Positions 11,516-22,504 of a stretch of 64,000 nt of DNA are shown here, in pieces. Each line of letters starts with the position of its first letter. Position 1 is the stretch's first letter. The notes under the pieces were generated by a model. That model did no database searches and had not been told where the DNA came from. It saw only the letters and a list, made by a program, of their open reading frames with translations. Position numbers and translations under genes: made by a program. The stretch covers positions 2,046,001 to 2,110,000 of the forward strand of contig JAKZAP010000018.1 of NCBI GenBank assembly GCA_023053575.1, read 5' to 3'. The stretch comes from Branchinecta lynchi (taxonomy: Eukaryota; Arthropoda; Branchiopoda; Anostraca; Branchinectidae).

Positions 11516-12560
11516 GTGAGGACCAACCCCCACCCTACTCGGTCAGTTGACCCGGAACACTTTCGTTTGCCCCGTCAAACTCTATTCAGCCCATTAACCC
11601 ACCAGCAAGAACTTCTGAGCCTTCTGCATATTATTCCCAGTTCTCTGGCGTATTTGCACAGCCTTCAGCTTTACTTTCAGCCTTCAGCCGTTCTTTCACA
11701 GCTGCCTGTGTCTAGCTCTCAGATGCCAACCGTTTCGTCACAGCACTTAGCTGTCCCCACACAGTCTTTGCCCAACCAAACAGTGTCAGGTGTTTCTCAG
11801 ACTGCCAACTCGCAGCCTGACCTGTTGGGACTAATGAATCAATTGCGTTCTTTAGTTCAAACATTTCAGCTCTCTTCCCGGGGCCACACTGGTCCAAACC
11901 CAGCCACTTACCCGTCCAATCCAGCGCCTTCACAGCCCGAACCCCTTTGGTCACCGTTCACCGTTTCTATCCCCAGCCCTCCCAGTCCCACGACCCACGA
12001 CAACCTAACTTTTTGGAGAGGCACCATCACCAAATGCCAACACACTACTCATCTAACCCAGTAGTTGATGTATCTTTGGCCCAAGTTCAACTTCGCTTGG
12101 ATATAGCCAAAGATATCCCTCAGTTCGATAGAGAATCTGACCCGGTTGTATGGCTCAAGACCGCCAAATCTAAGATGCGATTTGCGAGTTTAAACTAGTG
12201 GGAAAGCCAGCTCATGATTCGGGAAAGCAGACTTTTACCAACCCTGTCTACTTGATCCGACAATTTGAGTGTCTTCTCTAAGGTTTCCTGGGAAAGTTTG
12301 AGGCCGCGCTACTGATGCGTTGTTCAGGTCGGGTTTCGGATATATGACCCTGAGTTCATGTCTCCGGATCTTAATGGTGAGCTTATTTTGAAATCGGTCA
12401 GCCTCCGATATGTGAACTCTTCTTTAGAAGCTTCAAGGCCAGAAGCACACAAGGTTTATATAGCCGAGTTTATAAGGGCCTCCCTACCATTTATTTTGAT
12501 GAGATTCGTAAAAGGTCCATCCGCTCTATTTCCGAGGGTATTGAGGTTCTGCGTAAGGTG
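11516..12560 (+). pseudogene. LTR-retrotransposon gag-like remnant
   Basis: A proline/glutamine/serine-rich N-terminal stretch (11516-12064) leads through a frame change into DIPQFDRESDPVVWLKTAKS (about 12110-12170). This is the 'F.GES.P..WL' opening of gag capsid regions. The part to 12560 has several stops. A second, independently mutated copy lies at 39785-40480 on the minus strand (DITQFDGESDPVVWLTAAKS), which supports a former protein-coding unit. No LTRs were identified. Confidence 0.6.
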
Positions 12561-13145
12561 AGCTTTGAGCGAACTCAAAGACAACTGCATGAGCAGTCTT
12601 TGTCAAAAGCTAAGGTTGTCAATGCCTTAACGACCCAACCCACTAACACTAACCCGTTCACTCACAAACCCCTACCACAGGATTACAGGTACCTCCCTCA
12701 TGACAACCACCCTAGGGAAGGCAGTCATAATTTTGTGTTACAACCTCAGAGTTTCGGCAAGGCCAGTCTGAGTACATGTAAAGAGCAAAACATTATGGTC
12801 AAGATCACAAAAACTACCAACCAAGGTATGACAACTCGCCCAGAGGGTCATACCAGAATAACTTTAGGGCTAGACAAATTCAGGGTTATGGATACCAGAG
12901 GAGCCAGGGTCCGTATCATGGGTACAGTAACAATCGCTCAGCCCCCGCACCAATTCGCCAAGAATTGAATATGAACGGTGAACCTGTCTGCACGTTTTGC
13001 TTAAGGGTTTGTTACGGAGTTCAGTGGTGCCTTGATAAGAGTATGGGTCGAAGCCAGGCTTCTTTAAATGTGAACGGGCGCAATCCAAGTGGGGTGGAGA
13101 ATTTGCCCCATGCCAACCAACCTCACCAACGTCAGAACTAATTCC
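12558..13145 (+). pseudogene. gag C-terminal / nucleocapsid-like remnant
   Basis: The frame 12558-12968 is Gln/Asn/His/Arg-rich, as nucleocapsid linkers are. It is followed by VCTFCLRVCYGVQWC near 12985-13030, which fits a decayed CCHC zinc knuckle (CxxC kept, the histidine lost). It sits between the capsid-like part and the protease-like part, in gag-pol order. Confidence 0.45.
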
Positions 13146-13190
13146 TAGTCTACCGTCCCACTCGATGTCGTCCCTCCCTACTTTAACCCC

Positions 13191-13525
13191 TTGTCTTGTG
13201 TGCAGCCTCCGTCATACGTCTTGCCTCTCGTTCTTGGATTTGCATTTAGTATCTTAGACTGTTTTAACTCTGACACTAGAGCGGAATTTAACCTTATCAG
13301 CGAGAGCACAAGGAGCTACCTAGAGGCTCAGTGGTCAATAGACGGCCTGTATCTTCAGCTGGAGCTACAACCATTTCTGGACCATTGCAGATAAAGGGTG
13401 AAGTTCTGCTAACATTTTCAATTCTTGGTAGAAGCTGTTCTGGTTGGTTTTTTATGGTTCCAAAGTTATGCTATCCTGCCTTAATCGGCCGCCCGTTCAG
13501 GTCGGTCGGTCGGTCTTATCTTTGA
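13191..13525 (+). pseudogene. Retropepsin-like protease remnant of the LTR element
   Basis: In one frame FSILDCFNSDTRAEFNLISE (about 13235-13295) resembles the active-site strand of a retropepsin, where LDTGA..NLIS is expected; the DTG is changed. In an overlapping frame LLTFSILGRSC and PALIGRPFRSV (13400-13510) match the end of such proteases (ALIGRPFL). RT and RNase H, expected next, are absent, so the interval 13525-13767 marks a deletion. Confidence 0.55.
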
Positions 13526-13766
13526 TCCGAGCACAGATGAATTATGGTTTTGCGACACTAAGGTATTGGTCTCTGCCCTGTCAGGGACCCCCTCGACTGC
13601 CATTGACACCGTACTAGCCGCCGGAATCGACAATCGACCCCCCCCCTCCCCACTCCCCTGATATTATCGTTCCTTCTGTCAAGGAACCAGAACCTGAAGT
13701 CGTTAATGAGTTCAAGTTTAAGGTTGAGTAGAGGGAGCTGTTTGTGGACTAGGCGCCCAACCAGCG

Positions 13767-14118
13767 GTGAATGTCGTCCAACTTTCCAATTTTTCATCCA
13801 TACTCAGTACGGTTGAACTATTGGAAGAGCGAAAAGCGGTATCTTTCTGCCGGTCGATCTTCAGTTATTTACAAGGGTATAATCCTTTGCCTGCCAGTCT
13901 ATCCCAGTATCTTCGTGAAATAGACCAATTCTGCGTTAACGATGACCTCCTTTGCCATGTTCACACCTCGACGGTGTCATACCGATCACAGGTCGGGTTC
14001 ATCCACAATGAACCCGTGAAGCTGCACGTTTAGTAGTCCACCAGACGCACTAGGTTATCCTGACTCCGGTGATTGTATATAAAGACGTTTACCATATATG
14101 TCCGGCCTACTACACCCA
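13767..14118 (+). pseudogene. Integrase N-terminal fragment of the LTR element
   Basis: The frame 13767-14033 has the pattern of the segment before a retroelement integrase zinc domain (LREIDQFCVNDDLLCHV), then a decayed H2C2 region to about 14118. A homologous stretch occurs inverted at 45718-45880 (shared phrases CCACAATGAACCCGTGAAG and GTCCGGCCTACTACACCC), so this is a dispersed family. The gamma LINE begins directly after it. Confidence 0.55.
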
Positions 14119-14149
14119 TCTCCCTAACATCAGGCTGAAAGTGTTTCTT

Positions 14150-15630
14150 CACATACAAATGCAGTCGTCGTAATACGACCATCTGTGCTTCTTTGGTGAC
14201 TGGAACGCGGACGCATCACCCACTAGTTTTTCTCCAGTCTACCTGTTACTGCTTGAGTTCGTGACACCTCCCATCTTTTTGACGTAGCGAGATTAAGCCC
14301 CCTGTCGTATTCTTACATAAGTGAAACACATGTTGGAAAAACTTCTTGGTTAGACAACTATCTTGTGGCACAGTCTCTAGCATCGACTACAGTTTCGGGC
14401 CTGATCACTTACCTGTCAGTGTAGCCATGGATATTACCGTAGCGTCTTACCAAAGAAATAATTCAGAGTCGCATAGCAATGAACTTGTATGGTGGGAGGC
14501 AGCTAGTGAAGAAGACCGGTTGAATTACTTAGGATACGCTCAGTCAGAACTTGAAAATCTCTCTCCTTCCAGGAATGCTATTACTTGTTCTGATCCTATG
14601 TGCTCGCTGGAAGCACACAGAGACGAGCTGACAAAAATGTATTTGCAGTTTTGTATGATCCTGCTAACAGGAGCTGCGTTGTGTATACCAAAGTAGTTAG
14701 CGGCCTATAGAACCTCGAACTTTAGAACACCTGGATGGAATATGTATGTTCGCCAGTTTTATATGGAGTCACGCGTGGCCTTTCTCGCTTGTGGGTTCGT
14801 GCGTGTAAACTTCTCTCTGGGCTGATTGCTGAAGCAATGTGCTGCGCATGGCTCCAATTCAAAAAGAGACTCAAGTGGTGTAGAGCGCAGGAAGCTCGTA
14901 TGCGAATTAAAGGTCCGGTTAGGAGACAGGTCCGTAAAGAGGCTGGGGCGGGCAGTACCAAGCGACGAGTATTGATGGTGTTACTGGAGTCAGTGATTGT
15001 CTCTTCAAGTCTGTTCCTAGTGACTGTAGTAGTCTCACCGTCGTAGATTCTGAAACAGATGTAATCCTTATTCTTGCAAGTGATATTTTGTCGCTCATCA
15101 AGAAATTATCTCCGATAAGGCTGGTGGCCTTGATGAGGAGACTGCGGGTCACTTACAGTTTGCAGCTAGCAGAAAGTCTGATATACTTGCTGCGTTATTT
15201 AATGCATTCGTTCTTCACGGTTTTTCACCTGATTCTAATATGAGAGTGGCTTTACCCCCGATTTCGAAAGGGTGGACTAATCCCTAAACTTGTCAAATTC
15301 ATATAGAACTATTGCGCTTGCTAAGATTCTTTCAAAGGTTTTCAGAAGTGTCATGCGGAGAAGATGAACACATGGCTTGCAACTAGTGATTACCAGTTTG
15401 GGTTTAAGAAAAACTGCGAAGTTGAACACGCAATTTTTAGTCTGAAGTTTAGTTTGAAGTATTTTCTGTTTTTTTTAACCCCTGTTCTTGCATGTTTTAT
15501 AGACGCTAGTAAGGCCTTCGACAGAGTGAATCACTTTAAGATGCTAGAGTGCCTCGCGCAAGGGGTGTAGCGACACCGTATATCAAGTTGTTTTGTTTTG
15601 GTTCCGTCACCAGAAATTTACATGCTTCCC
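14150..15630 (+). pseudogene. LINE-gamma copy A, 5'-truncated and decayed
   Basis: This starts inside the endonuclease (FFGDWNADAS near 14200; YISETHVGKTSWLD near 14320; YSFGPDHLPVSVAM in 14346-14696). It continues through the linker and RT fingers to QFGFKKNCEVEHAIFSL and CFIDASKAFDRVNH (15364-15570), ending in a GVATPYIKLF-like block near 15620. Every block aligns in order with copy B (19240-22428: GDWNANAS, VTSWLDH, FGPDHLPI, FVDSSKAFDRVNH). It lacks ORF1 and the 3' third. Confidence 0.85.
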
Positions 15631-15659
15631 ACATCAAATTAGGCTTTCTATCCTTTGCC

Positions 15660-16036
15660 AACCCCTTTTCCATTTCACTCATCATTTCAGTACTAGGAGC
15701 TAGAATAGGGATCTTCCAGGATAAATACTCGATTACTACTTTCAAGTTAGTATTTCCATTTCTTATAATCATGTTGTTTTCATCGTTTCTTCTTAGAAAT
15801 ATTTTATGCGATGCACCTCTGAAGAATCGTTTGTTTCCTTTCAAAAGGAAAACCCCTTTTCCATTTCACTCATCATTTCAATACTAGGAGCTAGAATAGG
15901 GATCTTCCGGGATAAATACTCGATTACTGCTTTCAAGTTAGTATTTCCATTTCTTATAATCATGTTGTTGTTTTCATCGTTTCTTCTTAGAAATATTTTA
16001 TGCGATGCACCTCTGAAGAATCGTTTGTTTCCTTTG
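15660..16036. repeat. 191-bp direct tandem duplication
   Basis: The block starting at 15660 (AACCCCTTTTCCATTTCACT) repeats at 15851 with few differences, one of them an extra TTG in the second copy. It duplicates the 3' part of the capsid-like gene on the minus strand, so about 60 codons of its C-terminus are present twice. The low divergence suggests a late event. Confidence 0.9.
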
Positions 16037-16655
16037 AACAATTCAAACAATTCTGATAATGGTAAATATATATTTACTAATTTACTGCTTTTAGTTCTGT
16101 TAAATCTCTTTTCAAAACCTTTATTGTAATTATTATTATTTGTCAAACTGACTGTTGAAGCCCCTAATGCTGCTGCATTTGGAGTAAATGAACTATTTAC
16201 ATGAATGATATCTTTTCCTTGATTATAATCATTATACCAGAAAAGATTTCTTGCTGCACTTCTAGAATAATCATGAGAATATTCAATCAACTTTGTAACG
16301 GTAGTTGTAAAACCAACATGATTAATTTTTCAAACGATTCATTGTTTATTACATACTCAACGAATAAATTGCCGTTACTGAATATATTAAATCCATTATA
16401 CGTTAAAGTAACAACATCGGTAGCAGCTATATTAGTCCAATCTTCTTTGACTATTATTACACTAACATCAAGATAACTTCACTTGGTTAGAACCTGGAAT
16501 CTAATTTCTTTTTCACTAATTCAAACTCTGATTTATTAGATAAGTTCACATCTGCTTTCTCGAATTTCTTTAAATCTGTATTTTATCACTGTATCATTAA
16601 CAAGCGGTTCGTCAAATATGTTTCATTGCGGAGTAATAATTTTATTTACTGCCAT
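15841..16655 (-). pseudogene. Capsid-like protein of a Polinton/virus-like element, broken
   Basis: The minus strand from an ATG at 16655 gives, across several frameshifts, a protein of roughly 270 residues. It starts MAVNKIITPQ and has VTLTYNGFNIFSNGNLFVEY and, in the open 16290-15841 frame, LIEYSHDYSRSAARNLFWYN, LVNIYLPLSELFELFKGNKR and SHKIFLRRND, near the end IPILAPSIEMMSEMEKG. The pattern recalls, from memory, capsid-type (double jelly-roll-like) proteins found as isolated genes in invertebrate genomes and Polinton/DNA-virus relatives. That match is by eye only. A stop and at least three frameshifts make it non-functional. The C-terminal part is duplicated (15660-16036). Confidence 0.5.
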
Positions 16656-16685
16656 TTATATGAGAAGGGAACTATTAAATAAAAA

Positions 16686-16800
16686 TTATTTCAGAACCTT
16701 CAGACCCCTTCCAGTCATTAACATTTTGAACAAGTCTTGGATTCTTTGATTTAAAATTCTTTTATTTGCACCTAGAAAATCCTTCAAAGACTTTTTGTTT
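16686..16800 (-). other. Short open frame end just upstream of the capsid-like gene
   Basis: A minus-strand frame ends at 16686 with LMTGRGLKVLK, preceded by SLKDFLGANKRILNQRIQD. It stops 30 bp before the capsid-like ATG, as adjacent genes of a compact virus-like element would. Too short to name. Confidence 0.3.
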
Positions 16801-16844
16801 TCAATTACATCAATTCAATTACATCATTACATAAATGTTAATTC

Positions 16845-17260
16845 AAAAATTTTACCTACGATCCATTATGGGGCGGAGCTCTGGGGTTGCGAGGCTGCTA
16901 AGCAACTTTAATCGATTCAGCTACAACACTACAAGAGATTATTTGGTCTACATCCAACAACTCATACACAAGTAAGGAAGGAGAATTAGGTTTGCTGTCT
17001 CTTAGAACGCGTAGGCTAGAGCAAGTAGTTAGCTTTTGGTTAAAAATAGTAAGTCTCCAAGAAGATATGCTGCTGAAAGGGGCATACTTAGAGGCCCTAG
17101 GAAAAAAAAAAGTGTTCTTGGCCTTAGCAAGTGAAACAGCGGTTGGACGAAGCTGGACTGTCGTATGCTTGGAATGATGGACATGTTGAGGCCGAAGATT
17201 TGCAAAATTTTGTTCGGAAAATTTACTTCAGTACTTCAGGACCACGAAACTCAGTTTGTG
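16845..17260 (+). pseudogene. LINE RT C-terminal fragment
   Basis: The plus strand, with frameshifts, reads PTIHYGAELWGCEA near 16860, then an SIQLQHYKRLFGLHPTT-like block and GLLSLRTRRLEQVVSFWLK (16992-17177). This is the 'YGaeiWG ... iQ..f...lL' end of LINE polymerases. It is 5'-truncated. It abuts the virus-like remnant on one side and an unrelated LINE start on the other. Confidence 0.65.
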
Positions 17261-17689
17261 CTTGCTGTAATGAGTGATTCATCAACCCGATTTCCGATGA
17301 AAGAACTATATGAACTTGGATGCACGAACTTATGCACGCTGCCGCCATCTATTGGTTCAGTGTTAATGCTGCTTGGACTTGGTCGACAGTGCGCAGATGG
17401 CAGATCGTGCGCAGTACCGCATAAATTCCGTAAGAAGCGCGGCTGTCGCAGTGGCATTAAAGTCTGAGAACGAAAGTGGAAATTCCAATGCACCCATATC
17501 CCTGTCAGACTTACCTCCAGAAGTAATTAGAAAGATCAGCGAACTGTCTACCCACGAACATTGACTGCTATAAAGCACGTAAGCCTTGCCCCAAGAATTG
17601 ACAATATGATGACCGACTTACCAGTGAATGATTTCTCGCTATTGGAGCCCCCGCGGATCGTACCAGTAACCAATAGTTTTAAGGGCCTG

Positions 17690-18003
17690 TTGCCTAACTT
17701 GATTCTCTACAATGCCCGTTCCTTGTCGAACAAGGTTGATGAACTAGAAGTGATTTTGCGATTAAATAGCGTACCAGTAGCAGTAATTAGTGCTGGAACG
17801 TCCCTGAATCATCATGCACGATATCAGGCTATTCGCCCCACATTGTTAATCGGTACGATCGCGATCAAAAGAGAAACGGAGGCGGCGTTGGTATATTTTG
17901 CAGGAAAGACATTCCTTCCCGATTATTGAACGAACTTGACAGCAGTGACCATGAAACTCTTTGGCTGCAAACTAAACCTCGTGCATCATCTGACGCTTGA
18001 ACA
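17690..18003 (+). pseudogene. CR1-like LINE endonuclease N-terminal fragment
   Basis: LPNLILYNARSLSNKVDELE begins near 17690 and matches the first strand of CR1-type endonucleases (NARSL.NK..EL). The frame stays open to 17929; DSSDHETLWLQTKP follows in another frame near 17940-17985. The rest of the element is absent: the gamma LINE copy B begins next. Confidence 0.7.
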
Positions 18004-18155
18004 GTGCGGAAGCAAGTGAATGCTGCTGTTTATACGTCTGCAAAACGTCAGGATTTTTTGTCAGAAGCTGATATATTGCTGGATTTAATTAGTGGGGGGT
18101 ACAAAAACACCCCCCTCGCGAGTAAGTCTTTTTTCGTTGGCTTACCTAACTTCCG

Positions 18156-19247
18156 ATGTCTACGGCTAACATCTCCGAATTGCTATGTTTCCTATGTAGC
18201 AAGATTGATAACTCGACAAAAGATGTTATTTTGAAGATTTGCCACGAGTTCTACTCGCTCGATGAGATAGTAGCGGGGAAGCTTAAGCTCGCTGCAGTAA
18301 TTACGACCACCGAGAGAAACGATCTCGCCGAGAGATTTGCAACAACTCGCCGAAGCGCATATTTTGCACTTGATGATATCTATGTTATTCTACAGTCTGT
18401 AGATATAAGTTTTCGTTCGCTGCCGCGGATCTGACGAAGATTCCACCTATGAACCTTCAACATTTTGATCTGGTCACTATCCTCCGATCATATGAGGTTC
18501 TCCAGTCACAAATTGCTGATCTTAATGAGTAAATACATAATTTGCAGTCATCAACAATACATTGTCAGGAAATCGACGGTATTATTCAAGCTGGTTACCA
18601 TGCCAACAGCAAGAGAGCTTGTGACTGCTCTAGAATTCTTTCGCAGGTATCGCCACCTGTCGTCGCCTTCCGTAAGCGTAGACGCTGCAGGGAGCGCTGC
18701 GGTAGTTCCTGATGGGGGACATCATTTGCCACTAGATGGCGGAAGCTAGGTGAATGAAGTTGTGGATACGGTACAGTCTGTAAATTCGCAGGTTAGTCCT
18801 AATGACGGTGGAGCGATTAATACAGCGACTTTTTCGGATGTGACCCGCCGCCGACCAAGGATTCGATCTGGTCAGGACAACGGTGCAACTGCTACGAGAA
18901 GAGGCCCGGCGAAAAATACAGTTGTTGGTTCGACCATGAGAGGTGCATTAAATGGCATCAAGTCCGCTCTAGAAGCAAAGCGTTCTGCTCTATTTGTCGC
19001 CAGACTGGATCTGAACACTGACCCGGTTGCACTTATTGGCTCGCTCTCCCGTAAGCTGAAATGTGCTGCTACGAGCTTACAGTGCGAAAAAATATCAGGG
19101 AAGGCCCTTGGTAGTGCTTCTTTTAAGATTACTGTTCCAGCTGTCTACCGCGATACGTTAATGCAATCTAACTTCTGGCCGACTGGGGTAATCGTGCGGC
19201 GCTTTTATGAAAGTCGTATCGCTGCGTCTGTTTCCCCGAATGCATAA
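18156..19247 (+). pseudogene. LINE-gamma copy B, ORF1
   Basis: From ATG 18156 (MSTANISELLCF) the frame has an N-terminal FYSLDEIVAGKLKL region. It breaks near 18425, shows a stop near 18532, and is open again from 18750 to 19247. The C-terminal part has SALFVARLDLNTDP and SFKITVPAVYRDTL, then FWPTGVIVRRFYESR. Copy C shows the same C-terminus (SFKVVVPAVMRNLL, VRTFYEPR). The stop TAA at 19245-19247 overlaps the probable ORF2 start ATG 19240. ORF1 is broken by about two lesions, whereas ORF2 is nearly intact. Confidence 0.7.
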
Positions 19248-22200
19248 TAAACTGAAGTGCATCTCATATAATTGCCGTTCGGTGAAATCTAATCTGCACG
19301 ATATAAGAACTTTGCTAGCGCGGTGTGATGTTTTGTTTCTACAAGAAATATGGCTTTTCGAGCATGACCTTTCGCTGCTCCAAACTATTCATTCTGAGTT
19401 CTGCGGTGCCGGTTGTACCCCAGTTAAGGACGCAGACCTACTTATTGGTCGTCCGTTTGGAGGTGTTGCGGTAATGTGGAAAAAAATACTAGGTGCTGAA
19501 GCTAGTTTGCATCGGATGCACGGTTGGCAACTAAAGGTCGGCAGTAGTGTATTTTTATTTATTAATGTTTATATGCCGTCGTTTAATTCTGACCACGAGC
19601 CGGAATTTATCGAATGCCTTAATCGGCTCCGAGTTTTTATTGAGTGTCTACAGTATACAGATCTGATCATTCTGGGTGACTGGAACGCTAATGCCAGCGC
19701 GCGTGTTTCCTCATCTTATTACGTGGATCTACTTGATTTGGCAAATTCGTATACGTTAACTATATCGGATGTCCATAATTTGCCTGCAAGCAGTTTCACA
19801 TACGTTAGTGATTCGCACACAGGTGTAACTTCTTGGCTTGATCACGTTTTAACGTCTCAATCTTGTAACGCTTCAATAGACCATATGAGTGTTATGTATG
19901 AATTTGGTCCTGATCATTTACCGATTGAGTTTCACCTGAACATCCTACATACGCTGCATCCCACCATTCAGTTTGAACCTGAGACCAGCCATATAGATTG
20001 GAAATCGGCAAGCCAAGACGATCTTCTGCAATACCTTGTTCTTACTAAACAAGGTCTGGACGAGCTGGATTTTTCAAGTGAAGCAATGGCTTGTCAAGAC
20101 CCGTGCTGCAATAATACCGATCACCAAGTTTGTATCAGTGATATGTATCTTGAGTTTATCAATGTATTACTTTTTGCTGCTCGTGCCACTATACCTTGTA
20201 AAGCAGCGCACAAGGGCAGGAAAGGTTTTAAGCCTATTCCTGGGTGGAATTTCCATTTGAGTGAACTTTATAAATTGTCTAGGTCTGCTTTTTTAAGTTG
20301 GGCTAGTGCATTTAAACCGGTTTATGGGCCAGTATTTGCGCTTATGAAATCTACGAGGTTGAATTTTAAGAAAAGACTAAAGTCTAGCAGAAAGACTGAG
20401 AGATTATTGAGGGCTGAGAGCCTTGCAAAGTCGTTTTTAAATGTGAAGGATTTTTGGGCTAAGGTCCGTTGTACGTTTAGTTCAAAGAATATTGTTGCGG
20501 AATGTTTAGATGGTGTAAGTGGTGTTGGGAACATTGCGGAACTGTGGAAAGGGAAATTTGGAGTGCTTTTCAATTGTTTAAGTAGCGATTGCTCGTGGGC
20601 TATGGGCCTTGATACTTCGGTTCCTGCTAAGCTTCTTCTTCCTAGCTTGGTAGAAAAACTAATTGGCGATCTTCAAGTAGATAAAGCGGGCGGGCCTGAC
20701 CAGATATCAGCAAGACATCTTAAGTTCGCAGCGCGGGAGAAAAGTGAAGTACTCGCGCGTTTGTTTAATGCTTTTATTTCCCACGGTTATGTCCCTTCGA
20801 AGCTGACTGATGTTGCTTTAGTGCCCATACCGAAAGGGCACGGTTGCGATGTTTCGAAGTCGGAAAACTACAGGCCTATAGCTTTGGCAACGATTATTTC
20901 GAAGTTGTTCGAAAAGTGTGTTTTGTCTGAAATTGGGCCCAAGCTTCGGACAAGTGATTTCCAGTTTGGATTTAAGGCGCTCCATGGAGTTGATTTTGCA
21001 ATTTTTTTGTTTAAATTTGTAGTTGAGTATTTTTGGTTGTATTCGTCACCGGTTTTTGTTTGCTTCGTTGACTCATCTAAGGCGTTTGATAGAGTTAACC
21101 ATAGTAAAATGCTGAAGATCCTGGTGAGTAGAGGAGTTCCGCCTCAGTTTATCCGTTTGTTCGCTTTTTGGTTCCGTAATCAGGAGTTCCGTGTGAGGTG
21201 GGGGTCTGCATCTAGCAGTTCTTTTCATCTGGTGAATGGCCTAAGGCAAGGAGGAGTCCTTTCTCCTCTTCTCTATGCAGTGTATGTTGATATGTTGTCT
21301 CAAAGATTGAAGGAGTCTAATTTAGGCTGTTTCATTGGTGGGACTTGCTTCAACCACTTCCTATTTGCTGACGATCTCGTTGTTCTTTCACCTTCGGTGT
21401 TTGGGCTTAATAAACTATTAAGTATTTGTGACACTGTGGCTTCTGAGTTGGATATTATTTTCAACACGAAGAAAACGTTTGCTATGGCACTAGTCGCGTT
21501 TTTTACAGCTCGACTGGCGATTGGGACTTGTTCCCGGGTTCATCCAGTTGACCGTTTTTTGTCGCTTGATAGGGGAGCGAGAACAAGCCTTCAAAAAACG
21601 GTCTAAATCAGTCCATAAATCAGTCCATCCCCACAACTCTTCCCTCGGCAGTCTCTGAAACTGTTGCAGTACTGGCGCTTCCTGAGGTGTAAATGTACGT
21701 TTTTGGGTCCACATGTTTGAGTTTTCAAAATTTGGCACCAAGTTTGACTGGACCTCCAAGAGAAAGGTGCATCGGATTGACTGTTGACTTTGTTCCCAGT
21801 CGATCTCCAGTCAAGCGACAAAAAGCGGATCGACTGGACCTCCAGTCGACAGTCGATCGCAAAAAACGGCAACTTTCGTTCCAAGCGATTGCAAAAAACG
21901 CGACTACTATTTCCGACCGGATGCTCGCTCCCGCGACATCAGGTTCTGTTATCCGGACGGGTCCTTGAATATGTTAGTGAATTTCGTTACCTGGGTTTTT
22001 GTGTTAATGATAAGTTGAGGGACGACTCCCATCTCCGTGAGCTGACTCACAGCTTATGCAAGCGTGGTAATATGCTTATTTGGAAGTTTGGTGACGTTAA
22101 TCCTGTCATCAAAGTCCGATTGTTTAAGACATTTTGCTACCAGTGTTTTGCGATTTCTTTGTCTTACAGTAGTACAGCGAAATCAATGAAGGTGCTTGAA

Positions 22201-22428
22201 GCGTGCTACAAACGGATGTTCCGTCGTCTGATCCGCCTCCCACCCCGAGAGAGCATTAGTCAGGCGTTTGTGCTCAATCATTGTCAAACTTTCGACGAGA
22301 TAGTGAGGAATTCTCGAGCATCGCTTGTTTTGAGGCTACGGCAGTCGAAGAATTGCCTTGTGGCGATGGCTTCACACGCGCTATTCTACTGTCTACCTAT
22401 TTGGCGACATCTGTCAAGTGTTGATTAA
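19240..22428 (+). pseudogene. LINE-gamma copy B, ORF2 (endonuclease-RT), interrupted once
   Basis: The longest coding region of the window. An ATG at 19240 (another in frame at 19207) opens an APE endonuclease: KCISYNCRSVKSNLHDIRT, VLFLQEIWLF, FINVYMP, GDWNANAS, TSWLDH, FGPDHLPIEF. It is followed by a linker and RT with DKAGGPDQISARHLK, NYRPIALATIISKLFEKC, CFVDSSKAFDRVNH, GLRQGGVLSPLLYAVYVD and the catalytic FADD (about 21363-21374). At 21489 a TIR element with 3-bp ACT duplication interrupts it. Removing the element and one ACT leaves a continuous frame of about 923 codons to the stop at 22428, with VLEYVSEFRYLGF and a typical C-terminus. Apart from the insertion I see no lesion, so this copy is young. 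The clade within APE LINEs is not certain. Confidence 0.92.
21492..21905. mobile_element. 414-bp TIR element (MITE) in LINE-gamma ORF2
   Basis: The ends are inverted: AGTCGCGTTTTTT at the left and AAAAAACGCGACT at the right. Both sides carry the same trinucleotide ACT (21489-21491 and 21906-21908). Subterminal A-runs with CG (AAAAAACGG, AAAAAGCGG) and repeated GACTGGACCTCCA phrases occur inside. There is no coding capacity. A 3-bp duplication suits Harbinger-type or a few other superfamilies, but the ends do not settle which. Confidence 0.85.
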
Positions 22429-22476
22429 TTAGTGTTTTTTGTGTTTTTAGTATATGGCGAAAGCTGAAATAAAGTT

Positions 22477-22504
22477 GAATAAATAAATAAATAAATAAAT
22501 AAAT
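22477..22504 (+). repeat. (AAAT)n 3' tail of LINE-gamma copy B
   Basis: About seven TAAA/AATA units follow the ORF2 stop by about 50 bp. Copy C has the same kind of tail at 44731-44754, so this simple-repeat tail is a family trait. Confidence 0.85.

Noticed and set aside
17499..17564. F-box-like phrase LSDLPPEVIRKISEL
   Set aside because: Only about 20 residues, no flanking domain, and it directly precedes a LINE endonuclease start; chance or ORF1 debris is more likely.
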